64,000 bases of DNA, taken from NCBI GenBank assembly GCA_015066225.1, contig SVOT01000008.1, forward strand, positions 1-64,000. The letters run 5' to 3'. This DNA is from Oscillospiraceae bacterium. GTDB taxonomy: Bacteria; Bacillota; Clostridia; Oscillospirales; Acutalibacteraceae. Position 1 is the first letter of the stretch, and every line of letters begins with the position of its first letter. Both the position numbers and the translations under genes were made by a program. Positions 53,890 through 62,734 of the stretch are shown piece after piece. The notes beneath the pieces were generated by a model that was not told the origin of the DNA, did no database searches, and saw only the letters and a program-made list of their open reading frames with translations.

Positions 53890-54590
53890 AAAGAAGAAAA
53901 ATCACATTTGTGGTTTTTCTTCTTTTTTTGTTGCAACGAATATATGGGACTCGAACCCCCCTCTCGCCGAAGGCGAACACAATTGTTGCCGCAAGGCGGC
54001 AAAGCGTAGCGACGCCGCCGGGTCCCTTCCGGCGCGCCAAAAGAGGAAAAATCACATTTGTGGTTTTTCTTCTTTTTTTGTTGCAACGAATATATGGGAC
54101 TCGAACCCCATCTCGCCAAAGGCGAACACAATCGTTGCCGCACGGCGGCAAAGCGTAGCGACGCCGCCGGGTCCCTTCCGGCGCGCCATAAGAAACAGTA
54201 CAACTTCAGTTGTGCTGTTTTTTATTTTGTTCTGAATTATTCCAAGGGGACTCGAACCCCATCTCGCCAAAGGCGAACACAATCGTTGCCGCACGGCGGC
54301 AAAGCGTAGCGACGCCGCCGGGTCCCTTCCGGCGCGCCAAAAGAAGAAAAATCACATTTGTGGTTTTTCTTCTTTTTTTGTTGCAACGAATTTATGGGAC
54401 TCGAACCCCTTCTCGCCGAAGGCGAACACAATCGTTGCCGCACGGCGGCAAAGCGTAGCGACGCCGCCGGGTCCCTTCCGGCGCGCCAAAAGAGGAAAAA
54501 TCACATTTGTGGTTTTTCTTCTTTTTTTGTTGCAACAAATATATGGGACTCGAACCCCTTCTCGCCAAAGGCGAACATAATCACCACAAA
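53890..54590 (+). repeat. Tandem array of tRNA-Arg 3' ends, terminators and hairpin cassettes
   Basis: Units of 149-151 bp. Each has a terminator, an inverted tRNA-Arg T-arm GGGACTCGAACCCC (53946, 54096, 54247, 54396, 54545) and hairpins TCGCC-gaa/aaa-GGCGA, TTGCCGC-aag/acg-GCGGCAA and GCGT-AGCG-ACGC. The last 20 nt of a tRNA-Arg-like 3' end follow (GGGTCCCTTCCGGCGCGCCA at 54020, 54169, 54320, 54469). Differences between units are few and fall mainly in loops and spacers. The third terminator (about 54190-54225) has an unrelated stem (AACAGTACAAC/GTTGTGCTGTT). The last unit is cut off near 54575. Open frames here are not genes. Confidence 0.88.
53891..53930 (+). terminator. Terminator of tRNA-Gly/tRNA-Arg
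   Basis: A 15-bp stem with one G-U pair (53891-53905 with 53910-53924), loop ATTT, then T5 to 53929. Near-identical copies recur downstream in the tandem array. Confidence 0.9.
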
Positions 54591-54596
54591 GCACAA

Positions 54597-54630
54597 AGGA
54601 GCAATCACTTTCGTGATTGCTCCTCTTTTT
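54597..54630. terminator. Terminator of the ABC exporter operon
   Basis: A 12-bp perfect stem (54597-54608 with 54613-54624), loop TTTC. T5 on the plus side; on the minus side TTTGTGCTTTG follows. Confidence 0.8.
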
Positions 54631-56428
54631 ACGCATTATACTTTTCAGCCTGCATATTAAACATTTCGGCATATTTGCCACCAAGAGCCATAAGCTCGTC
54701 GTGGGTGCCGCTTTCGATTATTCTGCCATTCTCCATCATAAAAATTCTGTCTGCATTTTTAGTTGTAGAAAGCCTGTGAGAAATAAACACAACCGTTTTA
54801 TCCTCTGCCTTTGTCATCATAGCGTGGTTAAGCTCGTATTCAGACACAGGGTCAAGGTTGGCTGACGGCTCATCAAGAATAACATACGGGCATTTTTTAT
54901 AAAACGCTCTTGCAATAGCGATTTTCTGTTGCTCGCCACCCGATAACATCATACCGTTGTCGTCGAACTCACGAAGCAACACGGTGTTAACTCCGTCGGG
55001 AAGCTCTTTATCGAAGCCTGCATCCTCAAGCGCTTTAAGCACCCTTTGCTCGTCAAAATTCTTTGAAAGAGCAACGTTTTCACCCACCGATGCCGAGAAT
55101 ATCTGAAAATCCTGAAAAACTGCCGCAAAGCGGTTTCTGTGGGATTCAACCGTTTCATCCCGGATATCTCTGTCACCGATTTTTATTTCGCCCGCTTTAA
55201 CATCATAAAGTCTGAGCAACAAATTGGTAAGAGTGGTCTTACCCGCACCGTTGTAGCCAACAAGCGCCACCTTTTCATAGGGCTTGATTTCAAGGCTGAC
55301 ACCGTTCAGTGAATCATTCTCATTACCCTCGTATGAAAAGCTTACGTTATTAAGGCTGATAACCTGGGGCTCATTACATTCGGCGATATGTCCGCCATCC
55401 TTGATTTTTTCTTTTTCAGACAAGAAGGACCTGCATTTTTCAATCATCTTGGATTGCTCGGTAAAGCCTCTCACACTGTAAACCGTGAGATAAAGAATGC
55501 TTCCGCCGATAAGTGTCGCTCCGTTAAAGGTTGCAACGAAATCACCCATGGACATTTCGCCCGTTACTATTGTTTTGTAACCGATGTAAATACCGAGAAC
55601 AAGCACGAAGCCGATTGCCTGAATGCTGAAATCCTGTATAAAGAACAGCTTATCCAGCTTTCCTGCAAATCTTTTCTGTGTGTTAACAACCTCATCGGCG
55701 CTTTCGTTAAACCGTTTTCTCAGCAACGGGAAAATGCCGTTTGTTCTAATCTCCCCTGCATAATCGGGCAAATAGAAAACACGTGCAAAATAATCTCCCT
55801 TGCGGTGCTTTTCCGTTATTTGCTCACGGCGCTTCAGCTGCAAATTACCTGTGTAGCGCCCCATGGGGATAAACGCCACAACAAACCCCAGAACAATCAG
55901 AAGAGAAATGGGGTCAATGGAGAAAATTACGCCTGCAATGGTAAGAAAAGACACAATTTCGCCGATGTAGCCCTTAACCATTGACACCACGTATCTTATG
56001 CTGTTTGACGAGTTTTCAATTGAAAGTATAAAATCCGCATAGTATTCCGGGTCGTCGTATTTTTGCAAATCAAGGCTTGCCGCCTTTTTATAGAACATAG
56101 ACTGTATTCCGTAATCAAGCTTTTCTCTTTCGCGGTGAACAAAAAGCTCGAAAAATACCGATGTTGAAACCTCACCAAAAACAATCACGGCAACCATAAG
56201 CACTATACCAAGAACCATTTTTGAGCTGTCGCCGCCCTTTTCCACCTCGTCAATTATAAATTTCAGACCGATTACAGAAACAAGCCTGCCGGGAAGAGTG
56301 CTGAAAATGTGCTGAATTATTTCGCCAACAACAAGCACGGGGGAAATCTTAAACATCACCTTCAGCATATAGAAAATGTTTGATATTGTGCTATGGGTTG
56401 TTTTTGCTTTGTTTTTTAATTTTTTCAT
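54629..56428 (-). CDS. ABC exporter half-transporter (second subunit)
   Basis: 599 residues: an N-terminal six-helix exporter domain (to about 320) and an ATPase domain with Walker A GYNGAGKTT, Q-loop VFQDFQIF, signature LSGGEQQKIAIARAF, Walker B YVILDEPSANLD and H-loop FISHRLS. All catalytic residues look intact. It overlaps the upstream half-transporter by 4 bp, so the two almost certainly form a heterodimer of the BmrCD/TM287-288 type. Substrate unknown; drug or peptide export are both possible. Confidence 0.9.
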   Translation of the reverse strand: MKKLKNKAKTTHSTISNIFYMLKVMFKISPVLVVGEIIQHIFSTLPGRLVSVIGLKFIIDEVEKGGDSSKMVLGIVLMVAVIVFGEVSTSVFFELFVHREREKLDYGIQSMFYKKAASLDLQKYDDPEYYADFILSIENSSNSIRYVVSMVKGYIGEIVSFLTIAGVIFSIDPISLLIVLGFVVAFIPMGRYTGNLQLKRREQITEKHRKGDYFARVFYLPDYAGEIRTNGIFPLLRKRFNESADEVVNTQKRFAGKLDKLFFIQDFSIQAIGFVLVLGIYIGYKTIVTGEMSMGDFVATFNGATLIGGSILYLTVYSVRGFTEQSKMIEKCRSFLSEKEKIKDGGHIAECNEPQVISLNNVSFSYEGNENDSLNGVSLEIKPYEKVALVGYNGAGKTTLTNLLLRLYDVKAGEIKIGDRDIRDETVESHRNRFAAVFQDFQIFSASVGENVALSKNFDEQRVLKALEDAGFDKELPDGVNTVLLREFDDNGMMLSGGEQQKIAIARAFYKKCPYVILDEPSANLDPVSEYELNHAMMTKAEDKTVVFISHRLSTTKNADRIFMMENGRIIESGTHDELMALGGKYAEMFNMQAEKYNA

Positions 56429-58254
56429 TGCTGCTCACCCTCCCCACCTTTTTTGTAGTTGGACGCCTGGAGAGTAAACATTTCGCAATATTCGCCGTCT
56501 CTTTCCATCAATTCCCTGTGTGTTCCGCTTTCGCTGATTGTGCCACCGTCAAAAACAAAAACCTTGTCGGAAAGCACAGCACTGGAAAGCCTGTGGGAAA
56601 TGTAGATAACCGTTTTTTCTTTTGTCGCGTCAACAAGGCTTTCATACATTTTGTATTCTGCCACAGGGTCAAGTGCAGACGATGGCTCATCAAGAACAGC
56701 CAAGTCAAAATCCTTTGCAAACATTCTTGCTACGGCGATTTTTTGCTGTTCTCCGCCGGAAAGCCCCGTGCCTTTTTCATCGAATTCACGGGTGAGAACT
56801 GTTTCAGCCTTCTGCGGGAGCTTTTCAACGCAGGTATTCGCACCGCTGCTTCTGAGAGCACGGTCAACTATCACTCTGTCGTCATCCCCCAACACCTCAC
56901 GGCAAAGAACATTTTCACCGATAGTGAGGGCAAAAACCTTATAATCCTGAAAAACAGTCGCAAAGCGTTTTCTTAAAGATTCAATATCATATTCTTTAAT
57001 GTTGATTCCGTTATAAAGAATTTCGCCGCTGTCGCAATCATAAAACCTTAACAGAAGCTTCACAAACGTGGTTTTACCTGCTCCGTTTTTGCCCACAACT
57101 GCAACGGTTTCGCCTTTTTCTATTTTCAGATTAACGTCTGTCAACGAACGGCTGTCTGCGCCGGGATACGTAAAGCAAACGTTTTTAAACTCAAGGCTTT
57201 CGAGCTCATCCGCCTGCCTGGTTCCGTTAATAACAGTTGTCGGAAACTCAAAGAACGCCTTTAAATTTCCAAAATATTCCGCCTCCTTGCGAACATCTGC
57301 CACAGCATCGCCAACGTCGTTGAAAACATCCTTGAGGTTGCTCATCGCCGTCATAATAACGGAAAAATCCGAAACCTTTAAATCCTTCTTCACAATGAAG
57401 CGGAATGCCGCATATATATACGTTACGGCAACTGGCAACGCTTTGCCGAAAAACCCCGACATTGTTTCAAAAAACGCAATTTTCCAACCGTATTTTTTAA
57501 TGATTTCACGATTATGCTCAATGGCATTTTTAAAGCGGGAGTGCATAACCCCAAAGATATCTGAGGTGCGCATATCCTTAGAATATTCGCGTAAATAAAC
57601 CGTTCTTTTAACGTAATCCTTTGAACGCTTGTGAGGCGTCATTTCCTTATCCTTTTTAACATCAATTTTGCCCTTGATTGACTGAAAAAACAAAACAAAT
57701 ACGCTGACAACAAGAATAAGCAAAATTTTCGGGTCAATGGAAATAACGTAGCCAACAAGAAAAATCCCCGTCAGACTGCCTGCAATAATATTTGAAAACT
57801 GCCAGGCAAACATTGCAACGTGGTCTTCTGTTATAATCTCCGTTGCACGTTTATATTTGTCGTAGAATTCGGGATTTTCATAGCACCCCATATCCACCGC
57901 AACCGCCTTTTGAAAAATCATATCATTAAGCTTTTTGTAAAACGTTTTCCACTTAACTGATGCATAATAATCCGAAAAACAGTTTATAGCCGTTGCCATC
58001 AATTCGCTTGCAACAAGCAAAAGAACAAGCAACACGTATTCCTTGAAGGTTCCGCCGCTTGTAATCAAGTCAAGCAAAACCTTGAGGAACAGAACGTCCT
58101 TTACAAAGCCCGTAAAAAACCAGAAGGATATCTGCACAGACATCTGTGCAACTAACATTCTCGGTGCACATTTGTTAATGATTTTAAGGGCAAAAAAGAC
58201 GTTTTTGAATGTTTCAAACTTATCTTTTTTTACTTTAGTTTTTTCCTTTCTCAT
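56425..58254 (-). CDS. ABC exporter half-transporter (first subunit)
   Basis: 609 residues: an exporter TM domain (about 25-330) followed by an ATPase with Walker A GKNGAGKTT, Q-loop VFQDYKVF, signature LSGGEQQKIAVARMF, Walker B LAVLDEPSSALD and H-loop YISHRLS. The N-terminus and C-terminus are Lys/Glu-rich. It is preceded by a leader of about 300 nt with a short ORF and a terminator, and by a TTGACA promoter at 58558-58586. GGAGGAAAT ribosome binding site before ATG 58254. Confidence 0.9.
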   Translation of the reverse strand: MRKEKTKVKKDKFETFKNVFFALKIINKCAPRMLVAQMSVQISFWFFTGFVKDVLFLKVLLDLITSGGTFKEYVLLVLLLVASELMATAINCFSDYYASVKWKTFYKKLNDMIFQKAVAVDMGCYENPEFYDKYKRATEIITEDHVAMFAWQFSNIIAGSLTGIFLVGYVISIDPKILLILVVSVFVLFFQSIKGKIDVKKDKEMTPHKRSKDYVKRTVYLREYSKDMRTSDIFGVMHSRFKNAIEHNREIIKKYGWKIAFFETMSGFFGKALPVAVTYIYAAFRFIVKKDLKVSDFSVIMTAMSNLKDVFNDVGDAVADVRKEAEYFGNLKAFFEFPTTVINGTRQADELESLEFKNVCFTYPGADSRSLTDVNLKIEKGETVAVVGKNGAGKTTFVKLLLRFYDCDSGEILYNGINIKEYDIESLRKRFATVFQDYKVFALTIGENVLCREVLGDDDRVIVDRALRSSGANTCVEKLPQKAETVLTREFDEKGTGLSGGEQQKIAVARMFAKDFDLAVLDEPSSALDPVAEYKMYESLVDATKEKTVIYISHRLSSAVLSDKVFVFDGGTISESGTHRELMERDGEYCEMFTLQASNYKKGGEGEQQ

Positions 58255-58383
58255 ATTTCCTCCGTTTTCTTCGCCGTAACGGTAACGACCCGCAATGGCG
58301 TTTTTGTTCCGGAGTGTGTCTTTCTATTCCGCTTTCATTGAGAGGTATGAAAGCAGAAGCCTTCTTCCGCTGACAAATGTCGC

Positions 58384-58424
58384 AAAAAACAAAATCCCCC
58401 GAAAAGCCAACGCTCTCCGGGGGA
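58384..58424 (-). promoter_or_regulatory. Attenuator (conditional terminator) upstream of the ABC exporter genes
   Basis: On the minus strand TCCCCCG (58424-58418) pairs with CGGGGGA (58401-58395), with a small inner AGC/GCT stem. TTTTGTTTTTT (58394-58384) follows: an intrinsic terminator inside the leader, about 18 nt after the stop of the leader ORF. Confidence 0.75.
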
Positions 58425-58442
58425 AGTTCTTCAAAAAATCAG

Positions 58443-58505
58443 TCAGCAGGAAGCGGACACAATTACCGGATAGCTTTTTTGTCTGAAAATCATTTTCATC
58501 ATCAT
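58443..58505 (-). CDS. 20-codon leader peptide of the ABC exporter operon
   Basis: A short ORF on the minus strand with a strong AAGGAG (58517-58512) 6 bp before ATG 58505. It encodes MMMKMIFRQKSYPVIVSASC and stops at TGA 58443-58445. It is the only well-initiated frame in the leader. Codons 12-14 (TAT CCG GTA) contain UCCGG, complementary to CCGGA in the ascending arm of the terminator (58420-58416), so ribosome position could influence folding. The layout resembles the bmrB leader of Bacillus bmrCD. Translation is inferred, not shown. Confidence 0.55.
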   Translation of the reverse strand: MMMKMIFRQKSYPVIVSASC

Positions 58506-58557
58506 GTCCAACTCCTTTCATAATAAAATAATTTGCATTTACACGGAATGCTATTAG

Positions 58558-58586
58558 AAATTAACATATTTTCCCACAGTTGTCAA
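58558..58586 (-). promoter_or_regulatory. Promoter of the ABC exporter operon
   Basis: Minus strand: TTGACA (58586-58581), 17-bp spacer, TAATTT (58563-58558). Gives a leader of about 295 nt. Confidence 0.65.
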
Positions 58587-58635
58587 TAGCCAATACAAAA
58601 CAAAAATACAACTGTATTCTATATAATTACATTGT

Positions 58636-60153
58636 TTATTTCAGGGTTTCTTCTTTATTGCGCGCCTCATACAACTCATCCCATTTTTCAGCGTTCGCTT
58701 TATTAAACTTACGTATTTCTTCATTGATTTTCTGCGAAACCTCAAAATTACCTATGTAGTCATAAAATAATCGTTCAATGTAAAGAATACCGCTGGCTGT
58801 GGGATTGATTTTTTTGGCATTTGCTAATAAATCCAAAATCCTCTCTTTCATCTCAATTATTTCTTCTTGTCTCATTTCAGACTCTTTGTAGTATAAATAA
58901 TATACTAAAAGTTGCGCCTTTTTGTAATAAACATTTGCGAAATACAAATTATACATTGAAGCATAATTAAAATATTTTTTAGAACGTTCATAAGACTTGT
59001 TAAGCCTATCTCGCATTTCTTTTGTTAACTCAGCATTACACTTTCTCAAAATAATAGGCTCGTCTTCAATATCTAAAATTTTTCGTATTTTTCGTATTTC
59101 AATATCGGCAATATTAATAGCAGCTTTAGTTGCTGTATTATCAATTCTTAAAGCTTGTTTAAAATTTTTATCTGCCATTTCCCAATACATCTCTTTTTCT
59201 GTTCCTTTTGCTTTCAACAAATATGAAACACCGAGATTATTATAATATACAGGATTGTAATTACACTGTTTTATCGCCTGCTGATAATACTCAATTGATT
59301 CATCAAGGAAATTCACATTTTTCTCATTTTTTGAACGAATGAAATGCTTATATTTGCAATAATTAATAAGACCTATACTATTTGCAACATATCCATCTCT
59401 ATCCACAAAAAGGTCCTCTGCTTTATTATAATAATATAATGAACAATCAAAGCATTTTTGTATTTTTTTATTATTGTTCATTTTGCAGTTTTCAATAGAA
59501 ATATTAGCAGAATAATAATACGCATCCGCTATCATAATTATAACGTTATAAACCTGTGTTTTTTCAAACTCGTCATATTTGGAAATACTCTTATTAGCCT
59601 CCAGCAAATCTTTTCCATGTTTTATAATACTTTCACACCACTCGCTCTTTTGTTCTTCGGAATCATGACTTTTTAAATTATTATGTAGTGTTCTTATATA
59701 TATGTATTTAATGTACATCGAGTCGCTTGTTTGGCAAGCTGTTTCCAAGAGTTTCTCTTTGCGCTTATCTAAAAACATACCGTTTATTAATAATAAATTC
59801 TCCAAGCTCTCCGAATTTTTCCTAAGTAATTCTTGCTGATTTTTCATATCGCAAATGCTCGCATTATACTGCACATTAATATCTTCCATCGAACGCTTTA
59901 TCTTCTCATATTTTTGTTCTCTTTCAACGCTGAAAACCGTACCGATAACCGAAATTAATGAAATTGCAATACCTGTAACAGCCAATGTAATTGACTGCAA
60001 ATCCACTAATTTATCTACTATTTTTTCATCAGCCACATTATTATATGTTGTTAGTTCAAACACAATTACAAAACCAATTGCTAAAACTGAAATTAAAAAG
60101 CAAATTATAATAATTATTTTCCCGTAACTATTTATTGTCGATTTGTTTTTCAT
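58636..60153 (-). CDS. Membrane protein with coiled coil and TPR-like repeats, unknown
   Basis: 505 residues. Two N-terminal TM helices (about 12-32 and 50-70) are followed by a coiled coil (about 75-125, REQKYEKIKRSMEDI). A long helical region has TPR-like units (CSLYYYNKAEDLFVDRDGYV, DESIEYYQQAIKQCNYNPVYYNNLGVSYL, NFKQALRIDNTATKAAINIADIEI). Probably a membrane-bound scaffold; partner and function unknown. The gene is markedly A+T-rich, unlike the genes left of 58000, suggesting an acquired segment. AGGAGAG ribosome binding site. Confidence 0.7.
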   Translation of the reverse strand: MKNKSTINSYGKIIIIICFLISVLAIGFVIVFELTTYNNVADEKIVDKLVDLQSITLAVTGIAISLISVIGTVFSVEREQKYEKIKRSMEDINVQYNASICDMKNQQELLRKNSESLENLLLINGMFLDKRKEKLLETACQTSDSMYIKYIYIRTLHNNLKSHDSEEQKSEWCESIIKHGKDLLEANKSISKYDEFEKTQVYNVIIMIADAYYYSANISIENCKMNNNKKIQKCFDCSLYYYNKAEDLFVDRDGYVANSIGLINYCKYKHFIRSKNEKNVNFLDESIEYYQQAIKQCNYNPVYYNNLGVSYLLKAKGTEKEMYWEMADKNFKQALRIDNTATKAAINIADIEIRKIRKILDIEDEPIILRKCNAELTKEMRDRLNKSYERSKKYFNYASMYNLYFANVYYKKAQLLVYYLYYKESEMRQEEIIEMKERILDLLANAKKINPTASGILYIERLFYDYIGNFEVSQKINEEIRKFNKANAEKWDELYEARNKEETLK

Positions 60154-60292
60154 AAAATCTCTCCTGTATTATGTTTATTCAGTTAAATATGACAAAATCC
60201 GACAAATACTTCACATTTTTTTACAAAAATTTTTTGTTTCTCTGTTTTGAACAAATTACGACTGTTTGTGTTGGTAAAAATCACAACAAAAA

Positions 60293-60330
60293 CTCCTCGA
60301 AACCTATCAATTACGGTAGGGTTCGGGGAG
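60293..60330. terminator. Terminator of the GNAT-methyltransferase gene group
   Basis: A stem of about 14 bp with one mismatch and one G-U pair (60293-60306 with 60317-60330). On the minus strand it is followed by TTTTTGTTGTG. Confidence 0.75.
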
Positions 60331-60346
60331 CGTGTTTTATTTTTAT

Positions 60347-61114
60347 TTACTTATTCATTTTGTCAACAAATTCGCTGTTTCTTGCAGTGAGTTCAACCCA
60401 AGCAGGTCTGAAACCACTTTTGATAGCGTTGCGAACGGATTTTATATTCGACCAAGCTGCACAGTAAAACGGAATTTTGCCGAGCTTAAGTGTTTCAATA
60501 GCGAGCCGACTTGTGATTGCAGATGCTATGCCTTTTCTTCGATATTCGGGTAGAACATCAATACCTATCTGATACATAGTTTCGCAATCTGCAGAACAGC
60601 CTGCAAGGCCAACAAGTTTGCCATTATCAAAAGCACCAACAGCGAGTTTATCAAGGTGTTTTCTGCTTTTGCACAAAGCGTTGCCCCATTCGGCAGTGTA
60701 ATATTGTTCAAAATCTTCGGGTTGCAAAACTCGTATTTCATAATCGCAAGGCAATTCTTTAAGCTCGTTGATATCAGGCAAAAAGTATTCTGCCATAAAA
60801 CACACCTTATAACCGAATTGAGCCAATTTCTCATTAAGTGCAATGACATTGGGTGATTCAAAACAATGCTCAACGGAGAATTTTCCTATGTACCATTCTA
60901 CAGTTTCTTTCATCCTCGGACTGACCTGTGCCACAATATTGTTGCCGTATGAAACCAAATCACATTCAAGTGGTAATGGCATATATACTCTTGCCTTTTC
61001 GTTCTTCTGTGACAAAACAATTTTATTTTCTGTCGAAAGAAAATCCTCCGGATTGCAGTTACAATCATATGCCGACTGCTGTAATGCGATTTTCAATATT
61101 TCTTGGTTTGTCAT
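60347..61114 (-). CDS. GNAT-family N-acetyltransferase, two-domain
   Basis: 255 residues. An N-terminal region of about 120 residues precedes a C-terminal GNAT domain with acetyl-CoA loop VLPEYRRKGIASAITSRLA and the GFRPAWVEL end. Substrate unknown. Last of a run of minus-strand genes with short gaps (8 bp to the methyltransferase), probably an operon. Confidence 0.8.
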   Translation of the reverse strand: MTNQEILKIALQQSAYDCNCNPEDFLSTENKIVLSQKNEKARVYMPLPLECDLVSYGNNIVAQVSPRMKETVEWYIGKFSVEHCFESPNVIALNEKLAQFGYKVCFMAEYFLPDINELKELPCDYEIRVLQPEDFEQYYTAEWGNALCKSRKHLDKLAVGAFDNGKLVGLAGCSADCETMYQIGIDVLPEYRRKGIASAITSRLAIETLKLGKIPFYCAAWSNIKSVRNAIKSGFRPAWVELTARNSEFVDKMNK

Positions 61115-61122
61115 AATTACTC

Positions 61123-61773
61123 CTATTTATTTGCTTTTAATGTAAATGTTGCGCCCCACTTATTCAACACCTCAACAGAGGAAAAACCTGCTTCAAGTAA
61201 AGCTTCGGTTTCGTGTTCAACAGTTAATGGGGTGTCATAATGATAAAACGCATTATCATCAATGCCTTGTTCCTTTTTGAGACGAAGAAGTTCGTTTCGG
61301 AAGGCTTGCTCGTCTTCATCGGCCAATGCAAAATAATCTGTGAGTATAAAATATCCGCTGTCTTTCAATGATTTACAGAGTTTTGTATACAGCAGAATCT
61401 TTTCTTCTTTTGTGAAATGGTGCAGAGATTCAACCGAAACTGCAGCATCAAAAGTATTTTCATCAAAGGGAACATCAAAATACGAACCACATATCAAGGT
61501 TAAATCTCTTTCGGGAAACTTATTTTTCAATGCGTTCAGCATTGATTCTGTCAGGTCAATACCTGTTATTTTTGCAGATGGGTTAAGTCTGAAATAGTGC
61601 TCCAATTCCAAACCTGTACCACAACCCAAATCAATAAGTTTTGCACCATCTGTCTTTGGTAAACAATCGGCTGTAAACGGATAAAACACATCAGACGATT
61701 CTATATTGGTCATCATATGTTCATCGTAACCATCTAACCGTTTATCAAAAAATTCATTCATTTTTTCAAGCAT
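61123..61773 (-). CDS. Class I SAM-dependent methyltransferase
   Basis: 216 residues. SAM motif I LIDLGCGTGLELE, motif II ITGIDLTESML and post-motifs FDAAVSVESLHHFTKEEK and GYFILTDYFA. A small-molecule methyltransferase of the UbiE-like fold; acceptor unknown. AAAGGA ribosome binding site; 5 bp downstream of the kinase gene. Confidence 0.85.
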   Translation of the reverse strand: MLEKMNEFFDKRLDGYDEHMMTNIESSDVFYPFTADCLPKTDGAKLIDLGCGTGLELEHYFRLNPSAKITGIDLTESMLNALKNKFPERDLTLICGSYFDVPFDENTFDAAVSVESLHHFTKEEKILLYTKLCKSLKDSGYFILTDYFALADEDEQAFRNELLRLKKEQGIDDNAFYHYDTPLTVEHETEALLEAGFSSVEVLNKWGATFTLKANK

Positions 61774-61778
61774 AATTA

Positions 61779-62258
61779 CTATCCTTTATATATAAAATCT
61801 ATTTCATCTTCATTCGGTTCTTCAAACATAAACCCAAACTTCTCAGCGAGATTATCATCAATATAATAAGCGGTTGTTTCTTCAGCTAATATTGCGTTAT
61901 TCCTTTTCTCTAAGCGTGACTTCCAAGTTTCATCGCTGATATTAATATAATGAAATTCGCACTCTATGTTTTGGCTATTATAGAACTCACGAGCATAATC
62001 TCGTTCTTCCTTCAGCCAAAAGCCCCAATCAAGAATAACATTGATTCCGACCTCAATAAGCTCCAATGACTTATTGAACAAGTAGTTTTGTGTTCTTTCT
62101 ACATAATCATCGTGTTTATCACCACAATGCTGACCGAACAAAGCAAGGGTTATCTCATCTGTAGAGAGCAATACAGCATTGTTCTTAACACGCAACTGCT
62201 CAGCATATGTACTTTTACCGCTGCAGATTTTACCGCAGATTAAATATACTTTTGGCAT
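61779..62258 (-). CDS. P-loop kinase / AAA-type phosphotransferase
   Basis: 159 residues. Walker A GKICSGKST at the N-terminus, candidate base in LLSTDEITLALFG, Walker B-like VILDWGFW, and Arg/Lys-rich lid SRLEKRNNAI. It resembles the small zeta-toxin/chloramphenicol phosphotransferase-like kinases that modify small molecules. ATG 62258 (MPKVYLICGK) follows GAAGGTG; GTG 62267 is an alternative. Substrate unknown. Confidence 0.75.
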   Translation of the reverse strand: MPKVYLICGKICSGKSTYAEQLRVKNNAVLLSTDEITLALFGQHCGDKHDDYVERTQNYLFNKSLELIEVGINVILDWGFWLKEERDYAREFYNSQNIECEFHYINISDETWKSRLEKRNNAILAEETTAYYIDDNLAEKFGFMFEEPNEDEIDFIYKG

Positions 62259-62273
62259 AAGAAACACCTTCTT

Positions 62274-62732
62274 TTATAATTTACAATACATCTCCTGTGC
62301 TTTTGGGATGAATCCAAGCTTTTCATAGAGCTTGATTGCTCCGTGATTGTTTACAAGTACATCAAGATTTATAAGATTGCAGTTTTGCTCTTTTGCCCAG
62401 TCCTTTGCTGAATTCATAAGAGCTGTGGCGAAGCCTTTATTTCTGTGTGATTCCGTTACAATTATGTCCATTATGTAACAATACTTACCAGGAATCATAA
62501 AGTCAAAATCAGGTCTTTCCTTTGCCTGAAGCAGAATAAAACCAACAACTATACCGTCGTTTTCGTAAACAAGGATATCAGAATCATCATTCGAAATCGT
62601 TTTTTCAAGGAACTCTATGCTTTGGTCGCCCTCTTTTATAAAATCAGGTATCAGTTTTGACATTTCTCTGAATTGCTCACGATATAATTCTGCTATTGCA
62701 GGTATATCGTTATGTGTTGCTTTTCTTATCAT
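62274..62732 (-). CDS. GNAT-family N-acetyltransferase
   Basis: 152 residues. MIRKATHNDIPAIAELYREQF start, acetyl-CoA loop VTESHRNKGFATALMNSAKDW and a C-terminal VNNHGAIKLYEKLGF typical of RimI-like acetyltransferases. The ATG at 62732 is preferred because GAAAGGTG is 8 bp upstream; the upstream ATG is too close. It overlaps nothing and lies 2 bp after the TIM-barrel gene. Confidence 0.85.
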   Translation of the reverse strand: MIRKATHNDIPAIAELYREQFREMSKLIPDFIKEGDQSIEFLEKTISNDDSDILVYENDGIVVGFILLQAKERPDFDFMIPGKYCYIMDIIVTESHRNKGFATALMNSAKDWAKEQNCNLINLDVLVNNHGAIKLYEKLGFIPKAQEMYCKL

Positions 62733-62734
62733 TT

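Noticed and set aside
54020-54488. Additional tRNA genes in the array
   Set aside because: Only the last 20 nt including CCA are present; no anticodon or D-arm.
53910-54660. Several overlapping ORFs of 68-185 residues on both strands in the tRNA-Arg array
   Set aside because: They are read-through of tandem non-coding repeats, share the same words in all frames, lack ribosome binding sites and contain tRNA pieces.
58324-58521. A 65-codon ORF in the exporter leader
   Set aside because: Its ATG overlaps the Shine-Dalgarno of the 20-codon leader ORF and the frame crosses the terminator; the short ORF has better initiation signals.
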